Below, piece after piece: positions 40,692 to 49,132 of a stretch of DNA of 64,000 bases (the first letter of the stretch is position 1; the number at the start of each line of letters is the position of its first letter). The DNA comes from Streptomyces rugosispiralis (GTDB taxonomy: Bacteria > Actinomycetota > Actinomycetes > Streptomycetales > Streptomycetaceae), in NCBI RefSeq assembly GCF_024505145.1, contig NZ_JANIAA010000036.1:44438-108437 (forward strand), read 5' to 3'. The translations under genes were made by a program, and so were the position numbers. The notes below the pieces were generated by a model, which saw only the letters and a program-made list of their open reading frames with translations, was not told where the DNA came from and did not search any database.

Positions 40692-40924
40692 CGCTCGATT
40701 CCTTCCCTCCCCCCGAGGGCGCGCCCCGCCGACCGGTGGAGCGCTGTGGGATTCCGGGTACGCACACCGACTGGTCGGTTTCAGCGGCGTCAGGGCGCGG
40801 GTACCGGATACTGCCAGGCGACCTTAGCGCTAGGCGGCCGTTTCGCGGAATGGCCTCCAGGCACCGACTTTTGTCATATGCCGCACGTCATGCGGCACTT
40901 GGCGGCCCGGGAGACAATCCCGAG

Positions 40925-41449
40925 ATGACGAACATCACGCTGGCGTTGGGCGATATCACCGAGCAGAGCGTCGACGCGGTCGTGAACGCGGCCAACTCCT
41001 CCCTGTTGGGAGGGGGTGGCGTCGACGGGGCCATCCATCGGCGGGGCGGTCCCGACATTCTGGATGAATGCCGCGATCTGCGCGCATCTCGCTACGGCAA
41101 GGGACTTCCGGCCGGTGAGGCGGTCGCCACCCCGGCCGGGCGACTGCCCGCCCGCTGGGTGATCCACACGGTCGGACCGGTCTTCTCCGCGACCGAGGAC
41201 CGCTCGGCCACCCTCGCCTCCTGCTACCGCGCGTCGCTGCGGGTCGCCGACGAACTGGGCGCCCGTACGGTGGCCTTCCCGGCCGTCTCCACGGGCGTCT
41301 ACCGCTGGCCGCTGGACGACGCGGCCCGCATCGCGCTCACCACCGTGCGCGATACGGACACTTCGGTCACCGAGGCCCGTTTCACCCTCTTCGACCAACG
41401 CGCGTACGACGCCTTCGAGACGGCCCTGAACGAGCTGCCGCCGGCCTGA
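40925..41449 (+). CDS. macro-domain protein (ADP-ribose hydrolase family)
   Basis: The ATG at 40925 gives 174 residues, a stand-alone macro domain. It contains DAVVNAANSSLLGGGGVDGAIHRRGG, which holds the Asn and glycine loop that bind ADP-ribose, and the phosphate loop VAFPAVSTGVYRWPLD. Enzymes of this MacroD/YmdB class remove ADP-ribose from proteins or hydrolyse O-acetyl-ADP-ribose. Longer upstream in-frame starts have no ribosome site and are unlikely. It is convergent with the NlpC/P60 gene. Confidence 0.93.
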   Translation: MTNITLALGDITEQSVDAVVNAANSSLLGGGGVDGAIHRRGGPDILDECRDLRASRYGKGLPAGEAVATPAGRLPARWVIHTVGPVFSATEDRSATLASCYRASLRVADELGARTVAFPAVSTGVYRWPLDDAARIALTTVRDTDTSVTEARFTLFDQRAYDAFETALNELPPA

Positions 41450-41466
41450 GCCCTCGGCGGCCGGTG

Positions 41467-42558
41467 CTACCTCGCGTCCGGCCGCACCACGCCCAGGATC
41501 GGCATCGAACCCGCGCCCGCGACCGTCACCTGGCGGCCGGGGCGGGGGGCGTGGATCATCGCGCCGCCGCCCACGTACATCGCCACATGGCTGGCGTCCC
41601 GGAAGTAGATGATCAGATCACCCGGGCGCATGTCCTTCACGCTCACCTTCGGCAGCAGCCGCCACTGCTCCTGCGAGGTCCGCGGGATCGCCCGGCCGGC
41701 CGCCGCCCACGCCCGCTGGGTCAGCCCCGAACAGTCATAGGTGGTCGGGCCCACCGCGCCCCACACATAGTCCTTGCCGAGCTGGTCCTTCGCGAAGTCG
41801 ACCGCGCGTCCGCCCCTCGCGGTGGCGCCGCCGCCGAGCTCCCGCAGTATCCCGGTGTCCAGCCACTTCGCCTGCGCGCCACGGGCCTTGTCCTCCTCCA
41901 GCCGGCGCAGCCGCTCCCGCTCGTCCTTCGCCAGCCGGGACTCCAGCCGCTGCGCCCGCGCCAGCTTGCGCAGGATCTCCTTCTTCGCGGCCGCCTTCTT
42001 CGCCCGGCTCCCGTCCAGCCGTTCCCACTCCTGGGAGGCCGACTCGGCGTAGCGGTCCAGCGCCACCTGGGTGCGCGCCAGACGGCCGATCAGACCGTGG
42101 GTCGCCTTTTCGCCCTTGCGCGCGAGCGTGACGCCGTCGAGGAAGTCACCCGGGTCGCCGTTGAGGAACAGCCGCGCCTCCGCGGGCATCCCGCCGCCGC
42201 GGTACTGCGCCCGTGCCATCGCCCCGGCCCGCTTGCGCAGTCCGGCCATCTCCTTCTGGGCCTTCACCACGGCTCGGGCGATCCTCAAGATGGACTTCTC
42301 CTGCCGGGTCTGTTTCTCCCGCGCCAGGTTGTACGCGTCGGTGGCGGACTCCGCCTTGCGGTAGAGCCCCTCGACCTCCTGACGGACCGCCTCCAGACTC
42401 CGGTCCCCGCTCCCGCCGCCGGTCCCGCCGCCCGGCGTCGGCCCCGGCTCGCCGGGCGCGGCGTACGCCGTCTCCGGCACGGCCGACAGTCCCAGCGCGC
42501 AGACGAGCGCGGTGGCCGCGGCGACGCTCACACCCCTCCCTCTCCCGTCCCGCCTCAC
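41467..42558 (-). CDS. secreted NlpC/P60 peptidoglycan hydrolase
   Basis: The GTG at 42558 follows GAGGAG and gives 363 residues. A signal peptide (VSVAAATALVCALGLSAVPETAYA) precedes a Gly/Pro linker, a ~170-residue coiled-coil region rich in Arg/Lys/Glu, and the C40 peptidase with catalytic Cys in YDCSGLTQRAWAAAG and His in ASHVAMYVGGG, then IHAPRPG. The coiled coil is like that of RipA-type enzymes, which need a partner or processing for activation. It likely cleaves D-Glu-mDAP bonds in stem peptides. It is divergent from pstS across ~460 bp. Confidence 0.93.
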   Translation of the reverse strand: MRRDGRGRGVSVAAATALVCALGLSAVPETAYAAPGEPGPTPGGGTGGGSGDRSLEAVRQEVEGLYRKAESATDAYNLAREKQTRQEKSILRIARAVVKAQKEMAGLRKRAGAMARAQYRGGGMPAEARLFLNGDPGDFLDGVTLARKGEKATHGLIGRLARTQVALDRYAESASQEWERLDGSRAKKAAAKKEILRKLARAQRLESRLAKDERERLRRLEEDKARGAQAKWLDTGILRELGGGATARGGRAVDFAKDQLGKDYVWGAVGPTTYDCSGLTQRAWAAAGRAIPRTSQEQWRLLPKVSVKDMRPGDLIIYFRDASHVAMYVGGGAMIHAPRPGRQVTVAGAGSMPILGVVRPDAR

Positions 42559-42840
42559 CCGCGGTCTCCTCTCGTTCCGCTCCGGTCGTTCCGCTCCGGC
42601 CGTGCGCGCTCCTGTCCCTCTCCGTGCCAGACCTGACGTACCGGCACGTAGGGACGGATAGTGACATGCCGCACCGCAATCCGACAGAGACACGCGGCGG
42701 TTACGCCGGCAGCCCCCCCGATCCGGTTCACCGGACGGGTGCCGCACAGGTGTCGGACGGGCCTCGGGCGGCCTCCGCAAGGGGGGTCGCCCTCGTCGCG
42801 ATCCGGCCGTGACCTGGCCGTGACATGGCCACCACACTGA
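42559..42840. other. long upstream region of the NlpC/P60 gene
   Basis: About 280 bp of non-coding sequence precede this hydrolase gene on the minus strand. It contains several GC-rich short dyads (CCGGTTCACCGG at 42723, and GTGCC-GGTAC-type near 42630) but no ORF with a ribosome site. Some Streptomyces hydrolase genes carry a c-di-AMP riboswitch in such a leader. I could not recognise one with confidence. Confidence 0.4.
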
Positions 42841-42848
42841 CGGCCGAG

Positions 42849-42892
42849 GTTCACCATCCGTTAACTCACCCCCTTAAGCCGCTTCACCTGAT
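42849..42892 (+). promoter_or_regulatory. PHO boxes of the pst promoter
   Basis: Four consecutive 11-bp units can be aligned: GTTCACCATCC, GTTAACTCACC, CCCTTAAGCCG and CTTCACCTGAT. The first is a near-consensus Streptomyces PHO box (GTTCACC core), and the last has the TTCACC core again. PhoP binds such direct repeats, and pstS is its strongest target in Streptomyces. The array lies 125-168 bp before the pstS start. A TAATTT hexamer near 42898 is a possible -10. Confidence 0.75.
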
Positions 42893-43016
42893 CTGCCTAA
42901 TTTCGGCCCTACTGAGCGTGAGCCGAGTACGGCTCCGGCGCACGCCGCAACAAGTGCGCTCCACCCAACTCGCGCGCCGTCCCCCAACCGGCGGCTTCTG
43001 GAAGGAACTCCCGAAA

Positions 43017-44141
43017 GTGAAGCTTCAGCGCAAGAACCGGCTTCGCGCCATCGCCGCCGGTGCCCTCGCTGTCTCCGGCGCCCTTGTCCTCACGGCGTGC
43101 GGCTCCGACGACAACAGCAGCGGTGGCGGCGGCAGCGACTCCAAGGCCGCCTCCAACATCAAGTGCGACGGCAAGGGGCAGCTGCTGGCCTCCGGCTCCT
43201 CCGCGCAGAAGAACGCCATGGACCTGTGGATCAAGACCTACGGGGCGGCGTGCAAGGACACCAAGCTCAACTACAAGGCCACCGGCTCCGGCGCGGGCAT
43301 CCAGGAGTTCCTGCAGGGCAAGACCGCCTTCGCGGGTTCCGACTCGGCGCTGAAGCCCGAAGAGGTCAAGTCCTCGGAGAGTGTCTGCAAGGGCGGCAAG
43401 GCCATTGACCTGCCGATGGTCGGCGGCCCGATCGCCGTCGGCTTCAACGTGCCCGGCGTGGACAAGCTGACGCTGAACGCCGAGGTCCTCGGCAAGATCT
43501 TCAACTCCGAGATCAAGAAGTGGGACGACCCCGCGATCAAGGCGCTGAACAAGGACGCGAAGCTTCCGAGCCTCAAGATCCAGGCGTTCCACCGCTCCGA
43601 CGAGTCGGGCACCACGGACAACTTCACCAAGTACCTCAAGGCCGCCGCGCCCAAGGCGTGGCCGCACGAGCCGGGCAAGGCGTGGGAGGGCAAGGGCGGC
43701 CAGTCGGCCGACGGCTCCTCCGGTGTCTCCTCGCAGGTCAAGCAGGTCTCGGGCTCGATCTCGTACTTCGAGCTCTCCTACGCGACCGCGAACAGCATCA
43801 AGACCGTCGACCTGAACACCGGCGCCTCCGCCCCGGTCCAGGCCACCGTCGAGAACGCCTCCAAGGCCATCTCCGAGGCCAAGATCAAGGGCACCGGCAG
43901 CGACCTGGCCCTGGACCTGGCCTACGACACCAAGGCTGACGGCGCCTACCCGATCACCCTGGTCACCTACGAGATCGCCTGCGACAAGGGCAACAAGGCG
44001 AGCACCCTCCCCGCGACCAAGTCCTTCCTGACCTACGTCGCCAGCGAGGACGGCCAGGCCTCGCTGAAGGAGCTGGGCTACGCCCCGCTGCCGACCGAGA
44101 TCGCCAACAAGGTCCGCGAGAGCGTCAAGAGCCTCTCCTGA
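43017..44141 (+). CDS. pstS: PstS, phosphate-binding lipoprotein
   Basis: The GTG at 43017 follows GGAAGGA and gives 374 residues. The signal peptide ends in the lipobox LTAC (Cys28). The PstS fold is clear from GSSAQKNAMDLWIKTY, TGSGAGIQEFLQGKTAFAGSD, the hinge region WDDPAIKALNKDAKLPSLKIQAFHRSDESGTTDNFTKYL, and SSGVSSQVKQVSGSISYFE. These include the Ser/Thr/Asp phosphate ligands. It captures Pi outside the cell for PstCA-B. It is typically one of the most abundant proteins under phosphate starvation. A 46-bp palindrome right after the stop separates it from pstC. Confidence 0.97.
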   Translation: MKLQRKNRLRAIAAGALAVSGALVLTACGSDDNSSGGGGSDSKAASNIKCDGKGQLLASGSSAQKNAMDLWIKTYGAACKDTKLNYKATGSGAGIQEFLQGKTAFAGSDSALKPEEVKSSESVCKGGKAIDLPMVGGPIAVGFNVPGVDKLTLNAEVLGKIFNSEIKKWDDPAIKALNKDAKLPSLKIQAFHRSDESGTTDNFTKYLKAAAPKAWPHEPGKAWEGKGGQSADGSSGVSSQVKQVSGSISYFELSYATANSIKTVDLNTGASAPVQATVENASKAISEAKIKGTGSDLALDLAYDTKADGAYPITLVTYEIACDKGNKASTLPATKSFLTYVASEDGQASLKELGYAPLPTEIANKVRESVKSLS

Positions 44142-44147
44142 CCCGAG

Positions 44148-44193
44148 TGCGGCTGACTCCGCCGTGGCGATCGCCACGGCGGAGTCAGCCGCA
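44148..44193 (+). promoter_or_regulatory. 46-bp perfect palindrome between pstS and pstC
   Basis: Two 23-bp arms (TGCGGCTGACTCCGCCGTGGCGA at 44148-44170 with its exact complement at 44171-44193) meet without a spacer. In RNA this forms a very stable stem beginning 7 bases after the pstS stop. It probably stops or stabilises part of the transcripts, so that much more PstS than permease is made. Some read-through is needed for pstCAB, because no other promoter is evident. Confidence 0.85.
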
Positions 44194-44256
44194 TCGTCCG
44201 GTGCACCGCCGCGCCAGGAGCCTCATCCACACCAGGCTCCGCAGACCGGAGAACCC

Positions 44257-45246
44257 ATGAAAACGGATATAGAACCCACATCATCAGCCGCAGGGTCACC
44301 GTCAAAGGTCAGGACCCGCTCCACCGGCCGCGCCGGTGACAAGATCTTCCTCGGCCTCTCCCGGGGTTCCGGTATCGCTCTCCTGGTGATCATGGCGGCC
44401 ATCGCGGCCTTTCTCACCTACCGCGCCGCCATCGCGATCTCCAAGGACGAGGCCAACTTCCTCACGTACTTCGAGTGGAACACCGGCTCCTCGCCGATGC
44501 GGTTCGGCATCGCCGTCCTCGCCTACGGCACGATCGTCAGCTCGATCATCGCCATGCTCATCGCGGTCCCGATCGCGGTGGGCATCGCGCTGTTCATCTC
44601 GCACTACGCCCCGCGCCGGCTGGCCACCCCGGTCGCCTATGTGATCGACCTGCTCGCCGCGGTCCCCAGCATCGTCTACGGCCTGTGGGGCGCGCTCTTC
44701 CTCGTGCCGCATCTGACCGGCCTGTACACCTGGTTCGACGACTACCTGGGCTGGACCGGGATCCTCAGCTACCAGGGCGGCGCCGCGCGCTCCCTGTTCA
44801 CCGTCGGCATCCTGCTGGCGATCATGATCCTGCCGATCGTCACCAGCGTGAGCCGTGAGGTGTTCCGGCAGGTCCCGAAGATGCACGAGGAAGCGGCGCT
44901 GGCGCTCGGCGCCACCCGCTGGGAGGTCATCCGGATGGCCGTCCTCCCGTTCGGCCGCTCCGGCATCATCAGCGCCTCGATGCTGGGTCTGGGCCGTGCG
45001 CTGGGCGAGACCATGGCGGTCGCCACCGTGCTGTCCCCCAACTTCCTGATCGAGACCAGTCTGCTGGACCCGGGCGGCGGCACCTTCGCCCAGAACATCG
45101 CCAGCCGCTTCAAGGAAGCCGGCAACGACGGCCGTGACGCGCTGATCGCCTCCGGTCTGGTGCTGTTCGTCATCACCCTGCTGGTGAACGGCGCCGCGCG
45201 AATGATCATCGCCCGCCGCAAGGAGTACTCGGGGACCGCCGCATGA
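44257..45246 (+). CDS. pstC: PstC, phosphate ABC transporter permease
   Basis: The ATG at 44257 gives 329 residues with six to seven membrane helices. A ~45-residue hydrophilic N-terminus precedes helix 1 (GIALLVIMAAIAAFLTYRAAIA). The ABC-permease coupling loop EEAALALGATRWEVIRMAVLPFGRSGI contacts PstB. It pairs with PstA to form the Pi channel. The gene overlaps pstA by four bases (ATGA). Confidence 0.95.
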   Translation: MKTDIEPTSSAAGSPSKVRTRSTGRAGDKIFLGLSRGSGIALLVIMAAIAAFLTYRAAIAISKDEANFLTYFEWNTGSSPMRFGIAVLAYGTIVSSIIAMLIAVPIAVGIALFISHYAPRRLATPVAYVIDLLAAVPSIVYGLWGALFLVPHLTGLYTWFDDYLGWTGILSYQGGAARSLFTVGILLAIMILPIVTSVSREVFRQVPKMHEEAALALGATRWEVIRMAVLPFGRSGIISASMLGLGRALGETMAVATVLSPNFLIETSLLDPGGGTFAQNIASRFKEAGNDGRDALIASGLVLFVITLLVNGAARMIIARRKEYSGTAA

Positions 45247-46307
45247 GCACTGTCGTTGACAAAAACCCCGCACGCCGCGCTTCCAGCCTCCAGCAGGCCC
45301 GGCTGCCCGGATGGGCCCCGTACGCCCTGGTCGTGGTCTCGCTGGGGCTGGGAGCCGGCGTCGGCGCCGCCCTCGGAATGGGCAACCCGTTCCAGATGGG
45401 CCTGCTCGCCGCCCTGATCTTCATTGTCGCCTCGTACGCCCTCGGCGTCGTGGTCGAAGGCGGCCGACAGGCCAAGAACCGGCTGGCCACCAGCCTGGTG
45501 TGGGTCTGCTTCCTGCTCGCCGTCGTCCCGCTGCTCTCCCTGATCTGGGAGACCATCGACCGGGGCCGGACCGTGCTCGACGGCTACTTCCTGGCCCACT
45601 CCATGGAGGGCGTGCAGACGATCCTGCCCGGCGGTGGCGCGTACCACGCGATCATCGGCACCCTGGAGCAGGTCGGCCTCGCCGCGCTCATCGCCGTGCC
45701 GATCGGCCTGCTGACCGCCATCTACCTGGTGGAGTACGGCCGCGGCCGGCTCGCCAAGTCCGTCACCTTCTTCGTCGACGTGATGACCGGTATCCCCTCG
45801 ATCGTCGCCGGTCTGTTCATCCTCAGCTTCTGGATCATCATTCTCGGCTTCAGCTACTCGGGCTTCGCCGGTGCCATGGCGCTGGCCATCCTGATGATGC
45901 CGATCGTCGTCCGCTCGACCGAGGAAATGCTCAAGCTGGTCCCGGACGAGCTGCGTGAGGCGTCTCTCGCCCTCGGCGTGCCCAAGTGGCGCACCATCCT
46001 CAAGGTGGTGCTGCCCACCGCGATCGGCGGGATCACCACGGGTGTGATGCTCGCGGTCGCCCGTATCGCGGGTGAGTCCGCGCCCATCGTGCTGCTGGTC
46101 TTCGGTGCCGCCGGGATCAACAACAACCCGTTCGAAGGCGCCCAGTCGTCGCTGCCGTACTACATCTACGAGCAGTGGCAGCTCGGCAACGAGGCCTCCT
46201 TCAACCGGGCCTGGGCAGCGGCGCTCGTGCTCATCGCCTTCGTCATGATCCTGAACCTGGTGGCCCGCGGCATCGCCCGCTGGAAGGCCCCGAAGTCCGG
46301 CCGCTGA
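45243..46307 (+). CDS. pstA: PstA, phosphate ABC transporter permease
   Basis: The 354-residue permease has eight likely helices. Two N-terminal ones (about 22-65) are additional to the core six. The coupling loop is LREASLALGVPKWRTILKVVLPTAIGGI. The segment VDVMTGIPSIVAGLFILSFW is well conserved in PstA proteins. It acts with PstC. The spacing of 26 bp to pstB keeps the operon tight. Confidence 0.95.
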   Translation: MSTVVDKNPARRASSLQQARLPGWAPYALVVVSLGLGAGVGAALGMGNPFQMGLLAALIFIVASYALGVVVEGGRQAKNRLATSLVWVCFLLAVVPLLSLIWETIDRGRTVLDGYFLAHSMEGVQTILPGGGAYHAIIGTLEQVGLAALIAVPIGLLTAIYLVEYGRGRLAKSVTFFVDVMTGIPSIVAGLFILSFWIIILGFSYSGFAGAMALAILMMPIVVRSTEEMLKLVPDELREASLALGVPKWRTILKVVLPTAIGGITTGVMLAVARIAGESAPIVLLVFGAAGINNNPFEGAQSSLPYYIYEQWQLGNEASFNRAWAAALVLIAFVMILNLVARGIARWKAPKSGR

Positions 46308-46333
46308 GGCCAAGAAGAAGAGAAGTGATTCAC

Positions 46334-47110
46334 ATGGCCAAGCGCATCGACGTCAGCGGGCTCACCGCCTACTACGGCAGCCACAAGGCCATCGAGGACA
46401 TCTCGATGACCGTCGAGCCCCGCTCGGTGACCGCCTTCATCGGCCCGTCGGGCTGCGGCAAGTCCACCTTCCTGCGCACCCTCAACCGGATGCACGAGGT
46501 CACCCCCGGCGGCCGGGTCGAGGGCAAGGTGATGCTCGACGACGAGAACCTCTACGGCTCTGGGGTCGACCCGGTCTCCGTGCGGCGCACGGTCGGCATG
46601 GTCTTCCAGCGCCCCAACCCGTTCCCGACGATGTCCATCTTCGAGAACGTGGCCGCCGGGCTGAAGCTCAACGGCTCGTACAGGAAGAGCGAGCTCGAGA
46701 GCGTCGTCGAGAAGTCCCTCAAGGGCGCCAACCTGTGGAACGAGGTCAAGGACCGGCTCAACAAGCCGGGCGCCGGGCTCTCCGGCGGTCAGCAGCAGCG
46801 GCTGTGCATCGCCCGCGCCATCGCGGTCGAGCCCGATGTGCTGCTGATGGACGAGCCCTGCTCGGCGCTCGACCCGATCTCCACGCTCGCCATCGAGGAC
46901 CTGATCGGTGAACTCAAGGAGCGCTTCACGATCGTCATCGTGACGCACAACATGCAGCAGGCGGCGCGCGTCTCGGACCGTACGGCCTTCTTCAACCTGG
47001 CCGGTGTCGGCCAGCCGGGCAAGCTCATCGAGATCGACGAGACCGAGCGGATCTTCTCCAACCCGTCGGTGCAGGCGACCGAGGACTACATCTCCGGCCG
47101 CTTCGGCTGA
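46334..47110 (+). CDS. pstB: PstB, phosphate ABC transporter ATPase
   Basis: The 258-residue ATPase has Walker A GPSGCGKST, the PstB-specific phrase VFQRPNPFPTMSIFENVAAGLKLNG, signature LSGGQQQRLCIARAIAVEPDVLLMDEPCSALDP and the switch His in VTHNMQQA. All catalytic residues are present. It energises PstCA and ends the operon before a strong terminator. Confidence 0.97.
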   Translation: MAKRIDVSGLTAYYGSHKAIEDISMTVEPRSVTAFIGPSGCGKSTFLRTLNRMHEVTPGGRVEGKVMLDDENLYGSGVDPVSVRRTVGMVFQRPNPFPTMSIFENVAAGLKLNGSYRKSELESVVEKSLKGANLWNEVKDRLNKPGAGLSGGQQQRLCIARAIAVEPDVLLMDEPCSALDPISTLAIEDLIGELKERFTIVIVTHNMQQAARVSDRTAFFNLAGVGQPGKLIEIDETERIFSNPSVQATEDYISGRFG

Positions 47111-47182
47111 CCAGGCCCCTCGCACGACCGGCGAGGACAGAACGTCCTGCGGTGCTGCATGGCGGTGCCACCGCAAGACGAA

Positions 47183-47213
47183 GGGCCCGCCCCTGGCTCC
47201 CGGGGGCGGGCCC
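47183..47213 (+). terminator. terminator of the pst operon
   Basis: GGGCCCGCCCC (47183-47193) pairs with GGGGCGGGCCC (47203-47213) around a 9-base loop, about 70 bp after pstB. It can also serve the convergent Pit gene. Confidence 0.85.
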
Positions 47214-47249
47214 ACTTTCATGGGTCCGGTCTTGTTGTGCGATGGCCGG

Positions 47250-47318
47250 CTTGTGCGGCGGTGGCCGGCTTGTGCGGCCGTCAGCTTGTGCGGCGGTCAG
47301 CTTGTGCGGCGGTCAGCC
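47250..47318 (-). repeat. 16-19 bp tandem repeats spanning the stop codon of the Pit gene
   Basis: CTTGTGCGGC begins at 47250, 47269, 47285 and 47301 (periods 19, 16, 16). On the minus strand the unit reads GCTGACCGCCGCACAA, and the first TGA is the stop codon of the Pit gene at 47313. The repeats then run on downstream. A further shorter copy lies at 47231. Confidence 0.92.
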
Positions 47319-48311
47319 GAAGGCCAGGTTGACGATCCAGTAGCTGAGCGCGGCGACTCCGGCCGCCGCGGGCATGGTGATGAACCAGCCGAGGATGATG
47401 TTCTTCGCGACCCCCCAGCGGACCGCGCTCACCCGCTTGGTCGCCCCCACGCCCATGATCGCCGAGGTGATGACATGGGTGGTCGAGATCGGCGCCTGGA
47501 ACATGAACGACGCCGTGTACATGACGCCTGCCGCCGTGGTCTCCGCCGCGAACCCCTGCGGCGGGTCCAGCTCGATGATCCGCCGTCCCAGCGTGCGCAT
47601 GATGCGCCAGCCGCCCGCGTAGGTGCCGAGCGACAGCATCGCGGCGCAGGAGATCTTCACCCACACCGGAATCGCGTCGCCTTCGTCCTCGACACCCCCG
47701 ATGACCAGGGCCATCACCACGACACCCATGGTCTTCTGGGCGTCCTGGAGGCCGTGGCCGAGCGCCATGCCCGCCGCCGAGACGGTCTGCGCTATCCGGA
47801 AGCCGCGCTTGGCCTTGTGCGGGTTCGCGTCGCGGAAGATCCAGAGGATGACCACCATCACGAAGTAGCCCAGCACCAGGCCGACGATGGGCGAGAGGAC
47901 CATCGGGATGACGATCTTCTCCACCACCCCGTCCCAGTGGACCGTGCTCGCCCCCGCGAGCGCCGCCCCGACCAGCCCGCCGAACAGCGCGTGCGAGGAG
48001 GAGGACGGCAGACCGTAGTACCAGGTCACCATGTTCCAGGTGATCGCGCCGACCAGGCCGGCGAACAAGATCATCATGCCTTGGCCGCCGGTGGGGGTGG
48101 CGATCAGGCCCTCGCTGACGGTCTTGGCGACACCGCTGCCCAGGAAGGCACCCGCGAGGTTCATCACGGCGGCCATCGCGAGCGCCGCCCGTGGGGTCAG
48201 CGCCCGGGTGGAGACCGAGGTCGCGATGGCGTTGGCCGAATCGTGGAAGCCGTTGGTATAGGTGAAGAACAGCGCGACCGCGATGGTCACGACAAGCGCG
48301 AAGGTGTCCAT
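47313..48311 (-). CDS. low-affinity inorganic phosphate (Pit-family) transporter
   Basis: The 332-residue membrane protein has the PHO4/Pit repeats. The N-terminal signature FFTYTNGFHDSANAIATSVSTRAL and the second copy APISTTHVITSAIMGVGATKRVSAVRW carry the GFHDxANA-type and TTH motifs needed for Pi-cation symport. About ten membrane helices are seen. It is followed immediately (8 bp, counting upstream) by a PhoU-like gene in the same transcript. A second phosphate carrier next to the Pst operon allows low- and high-affinity uptake to be encoded together. Confidence 0.93.
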   Translation of the reverse strand: MDTFALVVTIAVALFFTYTNGFHDSANAIATSVSTRALTPRAALAMAAVMNLAGAFLGSGVAKTVSEGLIATPTGGQGMMILFAGLVGAITWNMVTWYYGLPSSSSHALFGGLVGAALAGASTVHWDGVVEKIVIPMVLSPIVGLVLGYFVMVVILWIFRDANPHKAKRGFRIAQTVSAAGMALGHGLQDAQKTMGVVVMALVIGGVEDEGDAIPVWVKISCAAMLSLGTYAGGWRIMRTLGRRIIELDPPQGFAAETTAAGVMYTASFMFQAPISTTHVITSAIMGVGATKRVSAVRWGVAKNIILGWFITMPAAAGVAALSYWIVNLAFG

Positions 48312-48319
48312 GCCCGGGC

Positions 48320-48940
48320 TCAGGACTCCTTGACGGCGATGGTCTCGACCGTGTTGGCCACATGCTCGAAGGCGTCCGCCGCCTCCTCCAGCACATCGAC
48401 GATCTGCTTGAGCTTGAGCACCTCGATGGCGTCGTACTTACCGTTGAAGAGGTGGGCCAGGAGCTTGCGGTGGATCTGGTCCGCCTGGTTCTCCAGCCGG
48501 TTGACCTCGATCCAGTACTCGGTGAGGTTGGTCATGGTGCGCAGATTCGGCATCGCCTCGGCGGTCAGCTCGGCCGCCCGCGCCAGCACCTCGATCTGCT
48601 GCTCAACCCCCTTGGGCAGCTCTTCCACCTGGTAGAGGACGACCAGGTCGACGGCCTCCTCCATGAAGTCCATGATGTCGTCGAGGGACGAGGCGAGGGA
48701 GTAGATGTCCTCGCGGTCGAACGGCGTGATGAAGGAGGAGTTCAGCTGGTGGAAGATCGCGTGCGTGGCATCGTCCCCCGCGTGCTCCGCGGCCCTCATC
48801 CGCTCCGAGATCTCGGTACGAGCGGAGGAGTCCGCCCCGAGCAGTTCCATCAGGAGCTTGGAGCCCGTCACGATGTTGTCCGCGGACGCGGCGAACATGT
48901 CGTAAAAGCTCGTCTCCCTGGGGGTCAGACGAAAGCGCAC
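48320..48940 (-). CDS. PhoU-like (DUF47) protein, partner of the Pit transporter
   Basis: The GTG at 48940 gives 206 residues, all helical, of the DUF47/PhoU-related family that is regularly encoded with Pit carriers. Acidic metal-binding motifs are present in AEHAGDDATH, REDIYSLASSLDDIMDFMEEAVD and RLENQADQIHR. PhoU-like proteins bind metal clusters and restrain phosphate uptake. It precedes the Pit gene, so both are expressed together. Alternative longer starts upstream have no ribosome site. Confidence 0.92.
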   Translation of the reverse strand: MRFRLTPRETSFYDMFAASADNIVTGSKLLMELLGADSSARTEISERMRAAEHAGDDATHAIFHQLNSSFITPFDREDIYSLASSLDDIMDFMEEAVDLVVLYQVEELPKGVEQQIEVLARAAELTAEAMPNLRTMTNLTEYWIEVNRLENQADQIHRKLLAHLFNGKYDAIEVLKLKQIVDVLEEAADAFEHVANTVETIAVKES

Positions 48941-49079
48941 TGGGGATCCTCGGAATGCAGCGGATGGGGACTCGACGATGCTAGGCGCATCTTCCGGCCA
49001 CGGTAACCGGCGTCCCCAGTGTCGCCCATCGGGCAGAGTGCTCAGCACGGGGGCCCGGTTCGACCGGAAAAGGCGGTAC

Positions 49080-49114
49080 CATATACCCACTGGGGGTATA
49101 TGCGGACATAGCGT
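49080..49114 (+). promoter_or_regulatory. CsoR operator and promoter
   Basis: CATATACCC (49080-49088) and GGGTATATG (49094-49102) form a perfect inverted repeat around ACTGG. The pattern TATACCC/GGGTATA is that of CsoR copper-repressor sites. It precedes a TAGCGT -10 candidate (49109-49114), so a bound repressor would cover the -35 region. The csoR start is 31 bp beyond the dyad, pointing to autoregulation. Confidence 0.85.
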
Positions 49115-49132
49115 AATCAACGGGAGGAAGCC

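Noticed and set aside
42559..42840. c-di-AMP (ydaO-type) riboswitch before the NlpC/P60 gene
   Set aside because: Such switches occur before Streptomyces wall hydrolases, and a GGTGAACC and a GTAACC segment are present on the minus strand, but I cannot align the conserved core. A covariance-model search would decide.
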